A stretch of DNA of 64,000 nt from contig NZ_WBMT01000002.1 of NCBI RefSeq assembly GCF_008923185.1, forward strand, positions 310,001 to 374,000, in the 5' to 3' direction. Shown here one piece after another: positions 34,467 through 44,064 of this stretch (position 1 is its first letter; every line of letters starts with the position of its first letter). The translations under genes were made by a program, and so were the position numbers. Origin of the DNA: Actinomadura rudentiformis. GTDB taxonomy: Bacteria > Actinomycetota > Actinomycetes > Streptosporangiales > Streptosporangiaceae. Below the pieces are notes generated by a model. It saw only the letters and a list, made by a program, of their open reading frames with translations. It was not told the origin of the DNA and searched no databases.

Positions 34467-34574
34467 CTACTTGAGAAGTTGGCGGGCCATGACCATGCGC
34501 TGGATCTGGTTGGTGCCCTCGTAGATCTGGGTGATATCCGCCGTGCCATCCACCACCTTGATCACGCCTTCCGA
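34467..34574 (-). pseudogene. Orphan 3' tail of an acyl-CoA dehydrogenase gene
   Basis: The reverse strand encodes, up to a TAG stop at 34467, ITQIYEGTNQIQRMVMARQL plus LK, the unmistakable C-terminal helix of acyl-CoA dehydrogenases. About 13 further codons (SEGVIKVVDGTAD) precede it in frame. No upstream part of the gene exists: from 34575 the sequence is unrelated and then enters the low-GC STAND gene. This is either a truncation by insertion or the displaced copy of an attachment site. Confidence 0.8.
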
Positions 34575-34683
34575 CCGCCACCCCCACCTGCGCAGAAGAC
34601 AGCCATCCCCTCGCATCATCTTCCGTCCTCTGCCGGTACCTCACGGAACAGAGACGGAACGGGGCATCAGTACCAAGCAGGCC

Positions 34684-37600
34684 TCAGTCCTCGCTGGTAG
34701 CTGCCTCTTGACCTTTCGCTACTGATGCGGGCTCTTGGATAGAGGCCTGCGCGGATGCAGTTTCCTCCACGAGTCGCAAGCGCCGATTGGCCGGCAAAGT
34801 CCGTGTCACATGTATCTTTCTGGCTATCCCAGGAAACGTCCTTGAGAGTTCGGCGCGACCAATGTCACTGAGCACGACCTGCCATACCTCGGCACAAGCT
34901 GTGTTTGCTGGCGGCTGATGACTTAGTTGTCCCCGGGCACGCCGAATAGTGCGCGCCCGCCAGCCGCCATCTTGACCACGCCATGCGAAAAGTTCATCAG
35001 GGTTCGGTAGCCAACCTAGACGCGCTGCCGCTGCTGGATGCATAGCAAGCCAGTCGAAGTAAGGGGGGTCACTGTGAGGTTCACGACCACGCAAGACAAG
35101 TTCTTCACCAGACCAGCCAAGAGACATCCGGTCTGGGTATCCCATGGCGCTAGCGAATGTGTTCTCCCATGCTTGTCCAGGCGTCAATATAAGGGTACCA
35201 ATCGACTGTCCATGGGTCGTGCTGACAATGCGAACCTCTTCTGGGCGTCCCCATTCGAGTCCGTGCCATTCGCTAGACTCAGCGAGCACATACGGCGTTG
35301 CATCGGCCGTGGCTTTTGCGTATACCTGGGCGGCTTGGCCCACCTCACCGCACCAACCACTTGCGTCGTAGTTAGACGCGCCATCAGAGCGCCAAGGCAC
35401 AGGTGTCGATACGGGAACCGGATGCGTCTCTATACACAGAAGGCGTTCATCGACGAGCCCCAATTCATATGCTGGATATCTGGGCGAATCCCCGAGCATA
35501 TTTGCGTCCAAGAGTTCAGCCAATACAAACCCAAGAGCGCGGCGGCCCGCCATGTATGCCCACGGACGATAGGTATGCTTTTGGCCACGTCTTTTGAGTC
35601 GATCCGCCTGTGCTCGATGCCCTCCGCGAGCCCATGGCTCGGTGTTCGCGCTGGCGATGGCAGCTGCGCGACTCATAACGGCAGATAGGTCGAGACCTGC
35701 CAATTCTGCTATCCATTCGACTGGAATGTCAAAGGGAGCCACGAGATGCTGAGGGTCATGCAGGTTGAGGTGCGGTGTGCCCTCAGCGTCGAGTTCGGGT
35801 GCACTGCGCGGGAGGAGCGGCGGGAGTGTTAGCCGATATACGGCCGGAAGCGGCCGGTGCGGCGGGACCGCCATCGGCATGCCGTAAAGCTCCGCAAGGC
35901 GCCGCGCGATGGAACGACAGATCGCATCGCTGCTTACAACTGCGGCATCCACAGCAGCGGCAAGTTCTTCGTCTAGAGAGGGTGGCCGGTCTGCCGGCGG
36001 CGCCGTAACGATCGCAAGTAGTGCGGCTTCAGCGGCCCATCCCCCAAGGCCGATAGCCTCGGCGAGTACGCGTTGTGCCGCATCTGGAGACAACCGCAAT
36101 GCGACCTGCAACACGCGGCGAGCACCAAAATCGAGTGGCCGAACCGGGTGCCCGAGATAGCCGGCCGCCCATCGCACTACTGCTTCGCCAGCCGATGTCG
36201 CCGGTACCACCCCACAGCCAAGTGAGGAGCCTCCGGTCGGCGCAAATTTGTCGAGATAGGCGATCACGTCCGGCCAAGCGGCAGCGATCACCTCAGACCC
36301 ACCAATGAGTTCGGCAATCCGATGAAGATCGTTCGGCTGAATCTGCCCTCGGATCTCCCCACTCGTAAGTGACCCAGCGAGGTCACGTGCGGCGAGACCG
36401 ATGAGCTCAGGATTGCGATCGCGCAGTGCCGCTTTGAATAGCTTCAGACGTGAGCCGCCATCGATGTAAGTGAGCCAACCCGTGCCCCGAGTACGGGCAA
36501 GCGTTCGCGTAAGCGCTGTCATAGCGCTGGCGGTGTCACCAACGCGTGCAGCGAGCGCGGCCAAGCTGCCAATAGCGGCGCTTCCTAGCTCAAGCCGAGT
36601 CGCTTCTTCTAGGAGCGCACGAGCGACTGGCGCCGAGACCGACATAGACGCAACGCGCTCGACTGCAGACTCCCATCCGCCTGAAGGCACGGCCACCAAG
36701 TCCCCCGCGGTCCTGGCTGCGCGCATTGCTGTGAGGAGCGTGCGAGCCGTTGTCGGCCGCATGGGTTCTTGACCACCTGTGGGAGTTGACGCCTCGGCTG
36801 GGATCGCCTCGGCTTCGTCGGCGCTGCCCGATGATTCTCGATTATCGGGGACGGTCCAGATTCGAGAAGCGTGCTCCAGAATCGCGTCGAATTCGCCGCT
36901 GTCGTCACGAGCACGGAGAGTATCTGTGACAGCGGTGGAGGGGACGCGCACGATTGGCAGTAGCAAGTTCGTGGCGATCGCCACACCCAGCATCGCAGGA
37001 ACTGTGGAGTCGCGAGTAGCGGCCAGGACCACCGCCTTGATTGCACTCGCTTCATCCACCACTCCCGCCTCGCATAGTGACTCGACCATCGCGCAAGCGA
37101 GTTCAGGCGACACGGGGAAAGTGAGGAGCGTTAGACGTTCAACGGCGGACGCGGCGTCACCGGTTGTTTCCTGAAAATTGTTGAGGATCCGAGCAGCGTA
37201 GTCACGCGCCGTCATCGTCAACTCGTGTGGAGTGATCTTTCCGGCATCGACTGCAGCAGCAAGCCAGTCTAGCCAGTCAGTTAGCTGAGTATCTTCTTCG
37301 TGATAACCCGGGCCGAGCGAAGAGCTAACTGCCGCCCGCATTGCATGCTTGCCGCGGCTGGCGTCGCCGGCTCCCGCCCATGCGCGTGCCTGTCTTAGCC
37401 ACGTCTCAACACGGTCATGGAGACCGAACGCGCGTTTGTCGACCTCCCTGTTAAGCCGCTCCAACCACCTGATTGCCCATGAGGAGGCCGACGGGTGCGC
37501 CTGCATGACAGCCATGACGACCATCTGCTGCAGGGAGATGGACCAGAACCGTGCCCGGTCCGGCGTCGTCCAGGCAATGTCGAAGAGGTCCAGTAGCTGG

Positions 37601-40600
37601 CGCAAGCCGGTGGCCCCACCAGCTCGAGTGGCAACGAGGACCAGACGCCGCATCAGATCTGGCGCAGCGTCGCGGACGTTGTACCACCCATTCCAATCGC
37701 GGGTCTGCTGCTGCGGCACCTCGAGAAGGCGGATGATCGGACCCGCGTGTGCTGCGACTACAGGTGTTTCGTCGCGGCCCACGCTAGCCGCACGATGCTG
37801 CCCTTCAAGTCGCGCGAGCGTGCGCAAAGCGTGACGGAACCGCTCGTTGCCTACATCTCGTTCCTCAGACAACCTCGATTGGAGATCTGTGGCAGACCGG
37901 GTTGGCGTCGGATCTGGGTGAACTACTCGAAGGCGGTGCAAGGAAATCCAACCTTGGAAAGCGCTCAGCCCTTTGCGATGCGCCAGTGAATCCGGCCAGG
38001 CAGCGATTGTTCCTGGAGGCACGAGGGCGTCGATCTCAGGCGCGTCGACGAGTCCAACCTGCGTCAGAGCTTCGGCCGCTCTAAGCCGCAATGTCAGTGG
38101 GACGGGCCGACGCGCACCCGGTGCATCAGGCCGGGGCTGCTCATCTTCATCGTCTTCTTCTTCGTCTGGCGATGCGGCATCGATCTCGAGGATCTCCCGG
38201 ACCCATCGCAAGACTTGATTTGGTGCACCATCCTCCGCTGCAGCGAGCGCTCGGACTACACGCGCCCGGGCACGCCAATCCGCCTCCGCTTCCGCATCGA
38301 TTACGGTTGTAAGAGCATCAAGGGCTTCATCATCGCCCAGCTCCATTAGCAGATCGAAGCAGCGGGCGTGTGCCAGATTGCGGCAGGAAGTCGTGGCCGC
38401 ATCGCGATCCCGCTGGTCCCGTATTCGCTGGTCCCGTTGCCACGGTTCCTCCGACCTGACCGTTGCCTCAGGTTGTCTGTCGGCTGCCGGCTTCGTCATC
38501 GAGGGATGCGGTAGTACGTGGTCGAGCTCCATCATGACCCGGTCGACGCCGGATAGACTCCAGATCACTTGAGCCCAATTAGCGACGCTAGCAGGCCGAT
38601 TCTGCTGCCTGACCGGACGGTCTTTCTCGACCAGGCCAGCTAGGCCGCCGCATGCATGCATGATGTCGCGCGCCGTATTCAGAGCGCCGATCTCTGCGAA
38701 CGCGACTGCCTGTTCCATCGCATCTGCTGCGGACAGGCGCAACTGACCGCCGCGGACGATGTGCTCCGCCGCGCGGTCCGGCGTCAACTCGAAGACTGCT
38801 GCGGCAAGTTCCTTTGGCTCCAGCACTTGCTCGCGCTGCCAGAGCTCATTGTGAAAAATCAGCAGGCGCACGTAAGCAGCATGGTCATCAACAGCAGCCG
38901 CCGCACGCAATGCGAGAAGGGCATGCTCGCGGACAGTCGCGAGCGGACGGAACTCCAGGAGCGCCTCACGTAGATGCGTTGGCGTCGCGACCTTGAGGAC
39001 AGCGGTGTACTCACCAGCGAGGAATCGTTGAGCGAGTTCTTCGTCCCGGTAAGCCGGCCAATCATGGGCGCTGGCACAGAGATCGGCGAGCGCGGAGTGC
39101 AGTTGCCGATTGCGTGTTGGATCGATGGTTCCGGCGACGCGCGCCGTCTCGTCACTGAGGAACAGCCGAAAGCTATTGTGAATGAAGCGCCATTCGTTCT
39201 CACTTCGCCGGAAGAATACACTTGTCCGACTTGCAAACGTCGTGAGCGCGTGAGGGTCGGCCCAGGTGGCTAGCCAGTCGAGGCTAACCGGTGATCGTAG
39301 CCGTGCGACGGCTGCTAGCAGGTCGAATACTTCACGATCATCACCAACCACTCGCAGGTAGCCGCGGTAGCGCTCTTCAATGTGACGGCCGTATTCCGAT
39401 GCATCGGCCAGCACAAGGTCAGCGCGTTGTCGGCGAGCATCCAATTCTTGTTCGGCCGACTCAAGCGCCGTCAACTCCTGGAGGAGATACGTAAGTGCAA
39501 GCGGATGCCCCTCGCTGGCTTCCACAAGGGTGGAAAGCTGGCCAGGGTACAACCACGTTCCCGGGCCAGCCTTGTCCGCAAGCGCCCTCACCTCATTAGA
39601 GGCAAGCGCTGGCACGTCTATCGTTCTCTCCTCGCGACCGAGCGCGGCCTCTATCGAGTCATGAAGGACAGCAGTGGTTTGTGTGCCAAGAATGACGAAC
39701 ACGCCATTCGGGATGGCATTAGGAGCAGGAAGCTCATTGAGCAATGATCGGGTTGGGTTCTGCTCTCGCGGTATATGGTCGAGCCCATCGACGATGATAA
39801 TCGTCCGCTCACCGCTATTGAGCCAGCGTTGGCCAGCCTGGTCCAACTGATCGAGGAGAACGGCCCGCTGCGCTTGCAGATCATTGCCATAGCCACTGCG
39901 ATACAGCCCGCCATCCTCGAGCCCGAGCGAGAGGTCATGCAAGAAGCTGTCAGCCTCGCCCCGGCCGCTCAGCGGATCGGGTGCGTCTGGAACGAACGCG
40001 TAGTAGCGCACAACGCGCCCGGGCACAACAAGACTGGCTAGCAGCGTCGACTTTCCAGATCCCGCCGGTCCAACAAGCGCAACATACCCGCCAGCTAGCT
40101 TCGCAAGCCGTTGCTCCAATGTGGCGCGCGCCGATTCGTTCGCCGTATACACGGCCGGGAGAGGAAAACGATGAGGATGGCGGTATCTGATCCGATCAGA
40201 CCAGCCAAGGCGATCCAGCAATTCTCCGCGATCAAGATGACTTGGCTGCGCCGGGTCAGCTACTAGCTCTTGCAAAGTTGCCGCGAGCGTTCTCAGCTCT
40301 GCATCTGCAGAGGACCCACCAGGACGCATCAGGAGCTCATCAGCCGGCAGCGCGAAAGAGAGCTCAAAGTCGCGAACGAAAGAGACAAACTGGTCGTCGT
40401 CGAGGCTTGCGGCGGCACGCATTGCGTTCCATGCGGCCACCCACTCCTTGACCTCGGGCAACTGAGCCAAGTCGTTCCAGCGAAGGCCGCCCTGAGCAAT
40501 GGAGCGCCGCAACGGCTCGAATGACCGAGCCAGGAATGCGGCAAAGTGCCGCGGCCCGGCAGCCGTTACCTCTGCCAGTGGTGTGCTGCCCCGAGGTGTC

Positions 40601-40971
40601 GCCGTCGACGCATAGTTGTTGGTGCACAGGTGAAGCACCAACGGACCTGTCCAGCTCTCGCGTAGCCTCGTCCATGCTTGCGCAAGCTCTTTCAGAAGAG
40701 CAGGTTCAGTGCCAGACGGATTAACAAGTGTGCCCCACGCGAAGGATTCGGGATACTGCGACCACTTGACCTGAAGGGCATGCCACGTCGGCCCGGCTTG
40801 GAATTGGAAGTCGTCGGCGACTCCAGCAGCAGGGTCGGCAACACGAATCCATTCGAGCATCGGAAGCTTCGCGCGCACAATCCGGGCTGCCAGCCCGTAC
40901 TGACCGGAGAAGCCGACGACAGCCGCTCGCTCGCCCTCCGCTGGTCGCACAACATCCCCCGTGCTCCACAT
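34684..40971 (-). CDS. Giant STAND NTPase with N-terminal nuclease-like domain (Avs-like defence candidate)
   Basis: A single intact frame of 2095 residues. Residues 15-80 (GFSGQYGLAAR, DDF at 53-55, LQVKW at 66-70) resemble the PD-(D/E)xK nuclease of the Cap4/DUF4297 class. The STAND NTPase has Walker A GPAGSGKST at 301-309 and Walker B IIIVDGLDHI at 391-400. About 1500 residues of helical, repeat-like sequence follow, the layout of Avs/AVAST antiphage sensors. Base use is unlike the neighbours: the 60 bases from 37921 hold 32 G+C, against 49 in the 60 bases from 26461. The start has no clear Shine-Dalgarno. Activity is inferred. Confidence 0.75.
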   Translation of the reverse strand: MWSTGDVVRPAEGERAAVVGFSGQYGLAARIVRAKLPMLEWIRVADPAAGVADDFQFQAGPTWHALQVKWSQYPESFAWGTLVNPSGTEPALLKELAQAWTRLRESWTGPLVLHLCTNNYASTATPRGSTPLAEVTAAGPRHFAAFLARSFEPLRRSIAQGGLRWNDLAQLPEVKEWVAAWNAMRAAASLDDDQFVSFVRDFELSFALPADELLMRPGGSSADAELRTLAATLQELVADPAQPSHLDRGELLDRLGWSDRIRYRHPHRFPLPAVYTANESARATLEQRLAKLAGGYVALVGPAGSGKSTLLASLVVPGRVVRYYAFVPDAPDPLSGRGEADSFLHDLSLGLEDGGLYRSGYGNDLQAQRAVLLDQLDQAGQRWLNSGERTIIIVDGLDHIPREQNPTRSLLNELPAPNAIPNGVFVILGTQTTAVLHDSIEAALGREERTIDVPALASNEVRALADKAGPGTWLYPGQLSTLVEASEGHPLALTYLLQELTALESAEQELDARRQRADLVLADASEYGRHIEERYRGYLRVVGDDREVFDLLAAVARLRSPVSLDWLATWADPHALTTFASRTSVFFRRSENEWRFIHNSFRLFLSDETARVAGTIDPTRNRQLHSALADLCASAHDWPAYRDEELAQRFLAGEYTAVLKVATPTHLREALLEFRPLATVREHALLALRAAAAVDDHAAYVRLLIFHNELWQREQVLEPKELAAAVFELTPDRAAEHIVRGGQLRLSAADAMEQAVAFAEIGALNTARDIMHACGGLAGLVEKDRPVRQQNRPASVANWAQVIWSLSGVDRVMMELDHVLPHPSMTKPAADRQPEATVRSEEPWQRDQRIRDQRDRDAATTSCRNLAHARCFDLLMELGDDEALDALTTVIDAEAEADWRARARVVRALAAAEDGAPNQVLRWVREILEIDAASPDEEEDDEDEQPRPDAPGARRPVPLTLRLRAAEALTQVGLVDAPEIDALVPPGTIAAWPDSLAHRKGLSAFQGWISLHRLRVVHPDPTPTRSATDLQSRLSEERDVGNERFRHALRTLARLEGQHRAASVGRDETPVVAAHAGPIIRLLEVPQQQTRDWNGWYNVRDAAPDLMRRLVLVATRAGGATGLRQLLDLFDIAWTTPDRARFWSISLQQMVVMAVMQAHPSASSWAIRWLERLNREVDKRAFGLHDRVETWLRQARAWAGAGDASRGKHAMRAAVSSSLGPGYHEEDTQLTDWLDWLAAAVDAGKITPHELTMTARDYAARILNNFQETTGDAASAVERLTLLTFPVSPELACAMVESLCEAGVVDEASAIKAVVLAATRDSTVPAMLGVAIATNLLLPIVRVPSTAVTDTLRARDDSGEFDAILEHASRIWTVPDNRESSGSADEAEAIPAEASTPTGGQEPMRPTTARTLLTAMRAARTAGDLVAVPSGGWESAVERVASMSVSAPVARALLEEATRLELGSAAIGSLAALAARVGDTASAMTALTRTLARTRGTGWLTYIDGGSRLKLFKAALRDRNPELIGLAARDLAGSLTSGEIRGQIQPNDLHRIAELIGGSEVIAAAWPDVIAYLDKFAPTGGSSLGCGVVPATSAGEAVVRWAAGYLGHPVRPLDFGARRVLQVALRLSPDAAQRVLAEAIGLGGWAAEAALLAIVTAPPADRPPSLDEELAAAVDAAVVSSDAICRSIARRLAELYGMPMAVPPHRPLPAVYRLTLPPLLPRSAPELDAEGTPHLNLHDPQHLVAPFDIPVEWIAELAGLDLSAVMSRAAAIASANTEPWARGGHRAQADRLKRRGQKHTYRPWAYMAGRRALGFVLAELLDANMLGDSPRYPAYELGLVDERLLCIETHPVPVSTPVPWRSDGASNYDASGWCGEVGQAAQVYAKATADATPYVLAESSEWHGLEWGRPEEVRIVSTTHGQSIGTLILTPGQAWENTFASAMGYPDRMSLGWSGEELVLRGREPHSDPPYFDWLAMHPAAAARLGWLPNPDELFAWRGQDGGWRARTIRRARGQLSHQPPANTACAEVWQVVLSDIGRAELSRTFPGIARKIHVTRTLPANRRLRLVEETASAQASIQEPASVAKGQEAATSED

Positions 40972-41158
40972 GCATGTCTGAGACTACTCTTCCACAGTAG
41001 GCTCCTCATCGATGCAGCTCACGGGTCAGCGAGGTTCAAAGCGCTTCAGTAAGCGACTGAGTCCTCCGGCCGCGCTGGCCACTCATCACTGACTTAGGCC
41101 GCGCCCCCATGTTCGAGGCCGCCGGACTCACGTCGAACTTCTCCTCTGATCCGGCATC
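40972..41158. other. Intergenic gap between STAND gene and membrane-protein gene
   Basis: 187 bases between two minus-strand genes. It must hold the STAND promoter. No convincing promoter, operator or terminator was recognised. Confidence 0.4.
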
Positions 41159-42091
41159 TCAGGCGGGATCGCTGACCACGACCTGGGCGGCTTCCAACGC
41201 ACGGTGAACGCTGTCCTGGAGTGTCTGGCCTGCGACCCTGGCCCGGTCGGTGAGGTCATCGACCTCCGCCTCGGCGATCTGGTCGTGAGCGGCAGCGAGG
41301 TGGTAGGTGGCATCTGCCGCCTTTACCAGTTCGGCGTACTCTTCGAGCGCCTCCACCCTGCGAACGAGCTTGTCATGCGCCTCTGCTGCCGTCTGTTGGG
41401 CTACGGTCGCGGCACTGGCCATTTCATCGACAACGACGTCCGGGTGCTTACGACGGAGCCGCGAGAGCCCGCGCAAGGCCTTGGCGATTTCCCACTCTTG
41501 CATCGGGAGGGCGACCTGGTTGTGCACGCTGTCGAGCAGGCCAGCCTCGTTGACGTCCGAGTTGAGCACGGTGTCGACCGCACACTGGGTACGGGTGAGT
41601 AGTTCGGCCGATGCCCCGTCCAAATCATGGCTGCCGATGAAGTGCCCGTGCGCCCGACGCAGCTGCTTCTGCGAGTAGTTCTCGCCGATGGCGAAGCCCC
41701 CAGAGACCGTCTTCGCGAGCCACAGGACGGGATAGAACAGGGCTACCAGGGCGATTACCAGGACGGCGTCGTGAGCCCACCCAAGGACGGACGCAAGACC
41801 TGATAGGTCAGGTGTGAGCCAGAGACCGAACGGGTTTGCTGATTGGTGTGCGAACATGAACGCGCCGACGCCCGGGATCCCTACGACGACGGATCGCTTT
41901 AGCCGACGCCGCTCGAAGTAATCGGGCCCATCAACATTGTCGATATCCCAGCTCACATAATGTCCATCAGCCGACTTCGGGCTGACTCGTGGATTGAGCT
42001 CCTGAATCCGATCACGAAGCCGTTCGGGGAGGTCGGGATCAACTGCGACGCGTGGAGGCGCTGGAAGATCGGCGCGCCTGACCTTGGTCAT
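41159..42091 (-). CDS. Membrane protein with long coiled-coil domain
   Basis: A 310-residue protein. Two hydrophobic segments lie near 70-85 (VVVGIPGVGAFMFAHQ) and 105-130 (AVLVIALVALFYPVLWLAKT). The remaining 170 residues are helical and charged, with heptad-like stretches (EALEEYAELVKAADATYHLA). AGAGGAG lies 9 bases before ATG 42091. No family recognised. It follows the PP2C gene on the same strand with a 92-base gap and is probably part of that operon. Confidence 0.65.
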   Translation of the reverse strand: MTKVRRADLPAPPRVAVDPDLPERLRDRIQELNPRVSPKSADGHYVSWDIDNVDGPDYFERRRLKRSVVVGIPGVGAFMFAHQSANPFGLWLTPDLSGLASVLGWAHDAVLVIALVALFYPVLWLAKTVSGGFAIGENYSQKQLRRAHGHFIGSHDLDGASAELLTRTQCAVDTVLNSDVNEAGLLDSVHNQVALPMQEWEIAKALRGLSRLRRKHPDVVVDEMASAATVAQQTAAEAHDKLVRRVEALEEYAELVKAADATYHLAAAHDQIAEAEVDDLTDRARVAGQTLQDSVHRALEAAQVVVSDPA

Positions 42092-42183
42092 GGGGGCATC
42101 TCCTCTTCGGGCGTCGCCAGCAACGTAACCCAGCGCTCTGCGGTTGACGAGGCTCCTGTTCCTCCGGCGCCGCCGCTGGTTGC

Positions 42184-43002
42184 TCAGCCTCCTGGCGAGG
42201 GTCGCGTGACGAGGCCGACGGTGGCGTCGTCATGCTTCTTTGATCGCGGCCACCTGGTCCGGTCAGGATCGGTGTTCTCAATGTCCCGGACGCGATCGAG
42301 CCACGATGCCGGCCCGCGGTTGGAAACCCACTCGAAGCAGCGTTCCCACGTGACAAGTCCGAAAGGGTCCACAGGGCGAGCGGCACCATCAGACATCAGG
42401 AGAGCGGCGGTGGCTTCCCCAGCGGTCTCGCCCATGAGCGCATGATGCGCGGCGGCCGGCTCCCCTGCAGCGATCCAGTAGCCGTCTGGGTGGTTCCGGA
42501 GGCGACGCTCCTCCGCGACCAAGTCGGTCCACAAACCACGTTCGCCTCCCTGCGACTGGCGAAGGGCCGCACGCTGCTTCTTCGCACCCTTCTTGAGGCG
42601 CTGGTCACTCATCACGTCGAACCCTTCCCGCGTTCGCAAGACCAACGTCGAATCTCCAAGGACCAGCCAATCCATCCCGTGAGGACGAGAGCGCACGGTC
42701 ACCACGGTGCAGGACGGCGAAAGCGGATGAGTCGGATCGCAGGTGTCGGCGTGATCGTCTGCGGTCGCCTTGATGGCCTGCTCAAGTGCCCCCGCGAGTG
42801 GGACATCGAGGTTCTGAGCATGCCGCGCCAACTGCGCCGCCAAGGTTCTGACGAACCAGGGCAGTCCATGCCGACAGCCGGTCTCTGCGCCGGGAGGGAC
42901 GCCGGAACCGTCCAGAAGTACAGCGATCTCCGGCGTGGCCAACGCGTAATCCTCGTTGCTTGCGTCAGGCGCCTTGGCCGAGGTAGCGAAGGAGACGTTC
43001 AT
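42184..43002 (-). CDS. PP2C-family protein phosphatase
   Basis: A 272-residue phosphatase. PP2C metal-site motifs are all recognisable: SNEDYALA (Asp region), AVLLDGSG (DG), LVLGDSTLVL (GDS), LLMSDGAARP (SDG) and KKHDDATVGLV (DDAT). It should be a Mg/Mn-dependent Ser/Thr phosphatase. Its ATG overlaps the stop of the HTH gene (ATGA at 43002-42999). PP2C-like proteins occur in several predicted NTP-dependent conflict systems, which makes its place beside a STAND gene notable. No cognate kinase is adjacent. Confidence 0.8.
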   Translation of the reverse strand: MNVSFATSAKAPDASNEDYALATPEIAVLLDGSGVPPGAETGCRHGLPWFVRTLAAQLARHAQNLDVPLAGALEQAIKATADDHADTCDPTHPLSPSCTVVTVRSRPHGMDWLVLGDSTLVLRTREGFDVMSDQRLKKGAKKQRAALRQSQGGERGLWTDLVAEERRLRNHPDGYWIAAGEPAAAHHALMGETAGEATAALLMSDGAARPVDPFGLVTWERCFEWVSNRGPASWLDRVRDIENTDPDRTRWPRSKKHDDATVGLVTRPSPGG

Positions 43003-43919
43003 CCCTGGTCGTCCCGGCGGTGTCGAAGCGGTGGGGTGAGTGCTCGCGATGACAAGATCTCCTCGGTGTCCGGATCGTGCTCGGAGGCGATGACCATCGA
43101 GAACGGCTCCATGCCCACTTCGTCGTACAACTCGGCAAGGTGGCCTTGGAGATAGTGAGCGGCGCCCAGTGATCCGATCGCGTGCACGCCGGCGATGTGG
43201 AGGAATACCCCCTCGCCGTCGGGTCTGGGGTGCCTGCCCAAGAAGGCGACATCGCCATTCCCCGGCTTGACGGGGTCATCGGTCGGCGAGGTGTGGCTCA
43301 CACCGGTCTCTCGCTCCGTGATCGCCCACCGACCATCTCCAAGCTGACTGAAGTCGAGCACCGGATCAGCGCGCAACGCAGCGGCGGTCACAGGTGAGGT
43401 TTCAGGGCCACAGACGACGACCAGCCCCTCGCGGTTGAGGTCGATCTCTCCGCCCAGCGGGATGTACTCCAGATCTGCCTTCAGCCCGTGCTGATGAGCA
43501 AGGCGGATGACTGTCTGGCCCGTAGCCGCGTCGGCCCTCGCGACGAGTCTCCTGCCGCCAGGCCGTTCCGGCACAGCAACGCGGATCGATTCAATCCCGA
43601 GGAACACGCGCTCAGGGGCCGGGCCAGCGTCCTTGAGTTGAGCAACGCGCGCGCGACTGACACCCATGAGTCGAGCAACGTCCGCCATCGAATGGCCCTG
43701 ATCACGGAGTCGCTTGATGCTCTCCCGCCGTATCCGAGCCGTCTCTCTCACCCCCTCCTGCAGCTCCGCCATAAGCCGCAGGGCTTCCCTCACCCGGATC
43801 TCGTCGTTCTCGATCTGCGCAAGCTGCCGGACCTCCTCGATCACACGCCCTCCCAGCTCGGCTCCATGAACACAGGTTAGTGATAAGTCCCCCTTGACAT
43901 CACTCTCGGGATCATCCAT
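42999..43919 (-). CDS. Helix-turn-helix protein with C-terminal ligand-binding-like domain
   Basis: A 306-residue protein. A helical N-terminus (about residues 1-60) is followed by a sigma-70-region-4-like HTH: SIKRLRDQGHSMADVARLMG then VSRARVAQLKDAG (60-95). The C-terminal 200 residues are alpha/beta with VVVCGPETSPVTAAALRADP, GDVAFLGRHPRPDG and LHIAGVHAIGSLGAAHYLQG, which I do not recognise; the repeated glycine turns suggest nucleotide or phosphate binding. AAGGGGGG precedes the ATG. It is coupled to the PP2C gene and is probably its regulator or sensor partner. Confidence 0.65.
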   Translation of the reverse strand: MDDPESDVKGDLSLTCVHGAELGGRVIEEVRQLAQIENDEIRVREALRLMAELQEGVRETARIRRESIKRLRDQGHSMADVARLMGVSRARVAQLKDAGPAPERVFLGIESIRVAVPERPGGRRLVARADAATGQTVIRLAHQHGLKADLEYIPLGGEIDLNREGLVVVCGPETSPVTAAALRADPVLDFSQLGDGRWAITERETGVSHTSPTDDPVKPGNGDVAFLGRHPRPDGEGVFLHIAGVHAIGSLGAAHYLQGHLAELYDEVGMEPFSMVIASEHDPDTEEILSSRALTPPLRHRRDDQG

Positions 43920-43937
43920 CTTTGCGTTAATCCCCCC

Positions 43938-43973
43938 TTAGCACTCGTTGGTTAAGGCCGGGGGCGGTGCTAA
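43938..43973. promoter_or_regulatory. TTAGCAC / GTGCTAA inverted repeat upstream of the HTH gene
   Basis: Perfect 7-base arms at 43938-43944 and 43967-43973, centred 37 bases before the HTH start codon, with extra GTTAA copies at 43926 and 43951. This is the position expected for an autoregulatory operator in a divergent promoter region. Confidence 0.45.
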
Positions 43974-44064
43974 CCCTCCCTTACCAGGGCGGCCCGGGCC
44001 GTCGCTCGATTCTTGACAACCTCATAGGCGCTGGCGACCCGGGACAACTTGCGTGTCTGGGCCG

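Noticed and set aside
34459..34644. 61-codon minus-strand frame over the acyl-CoA dehydrogenase tail
   Set aside because: It is in a different frame from the acyl-CoA dehydrogenase C-terminus, which ends at the TAG at 34467.
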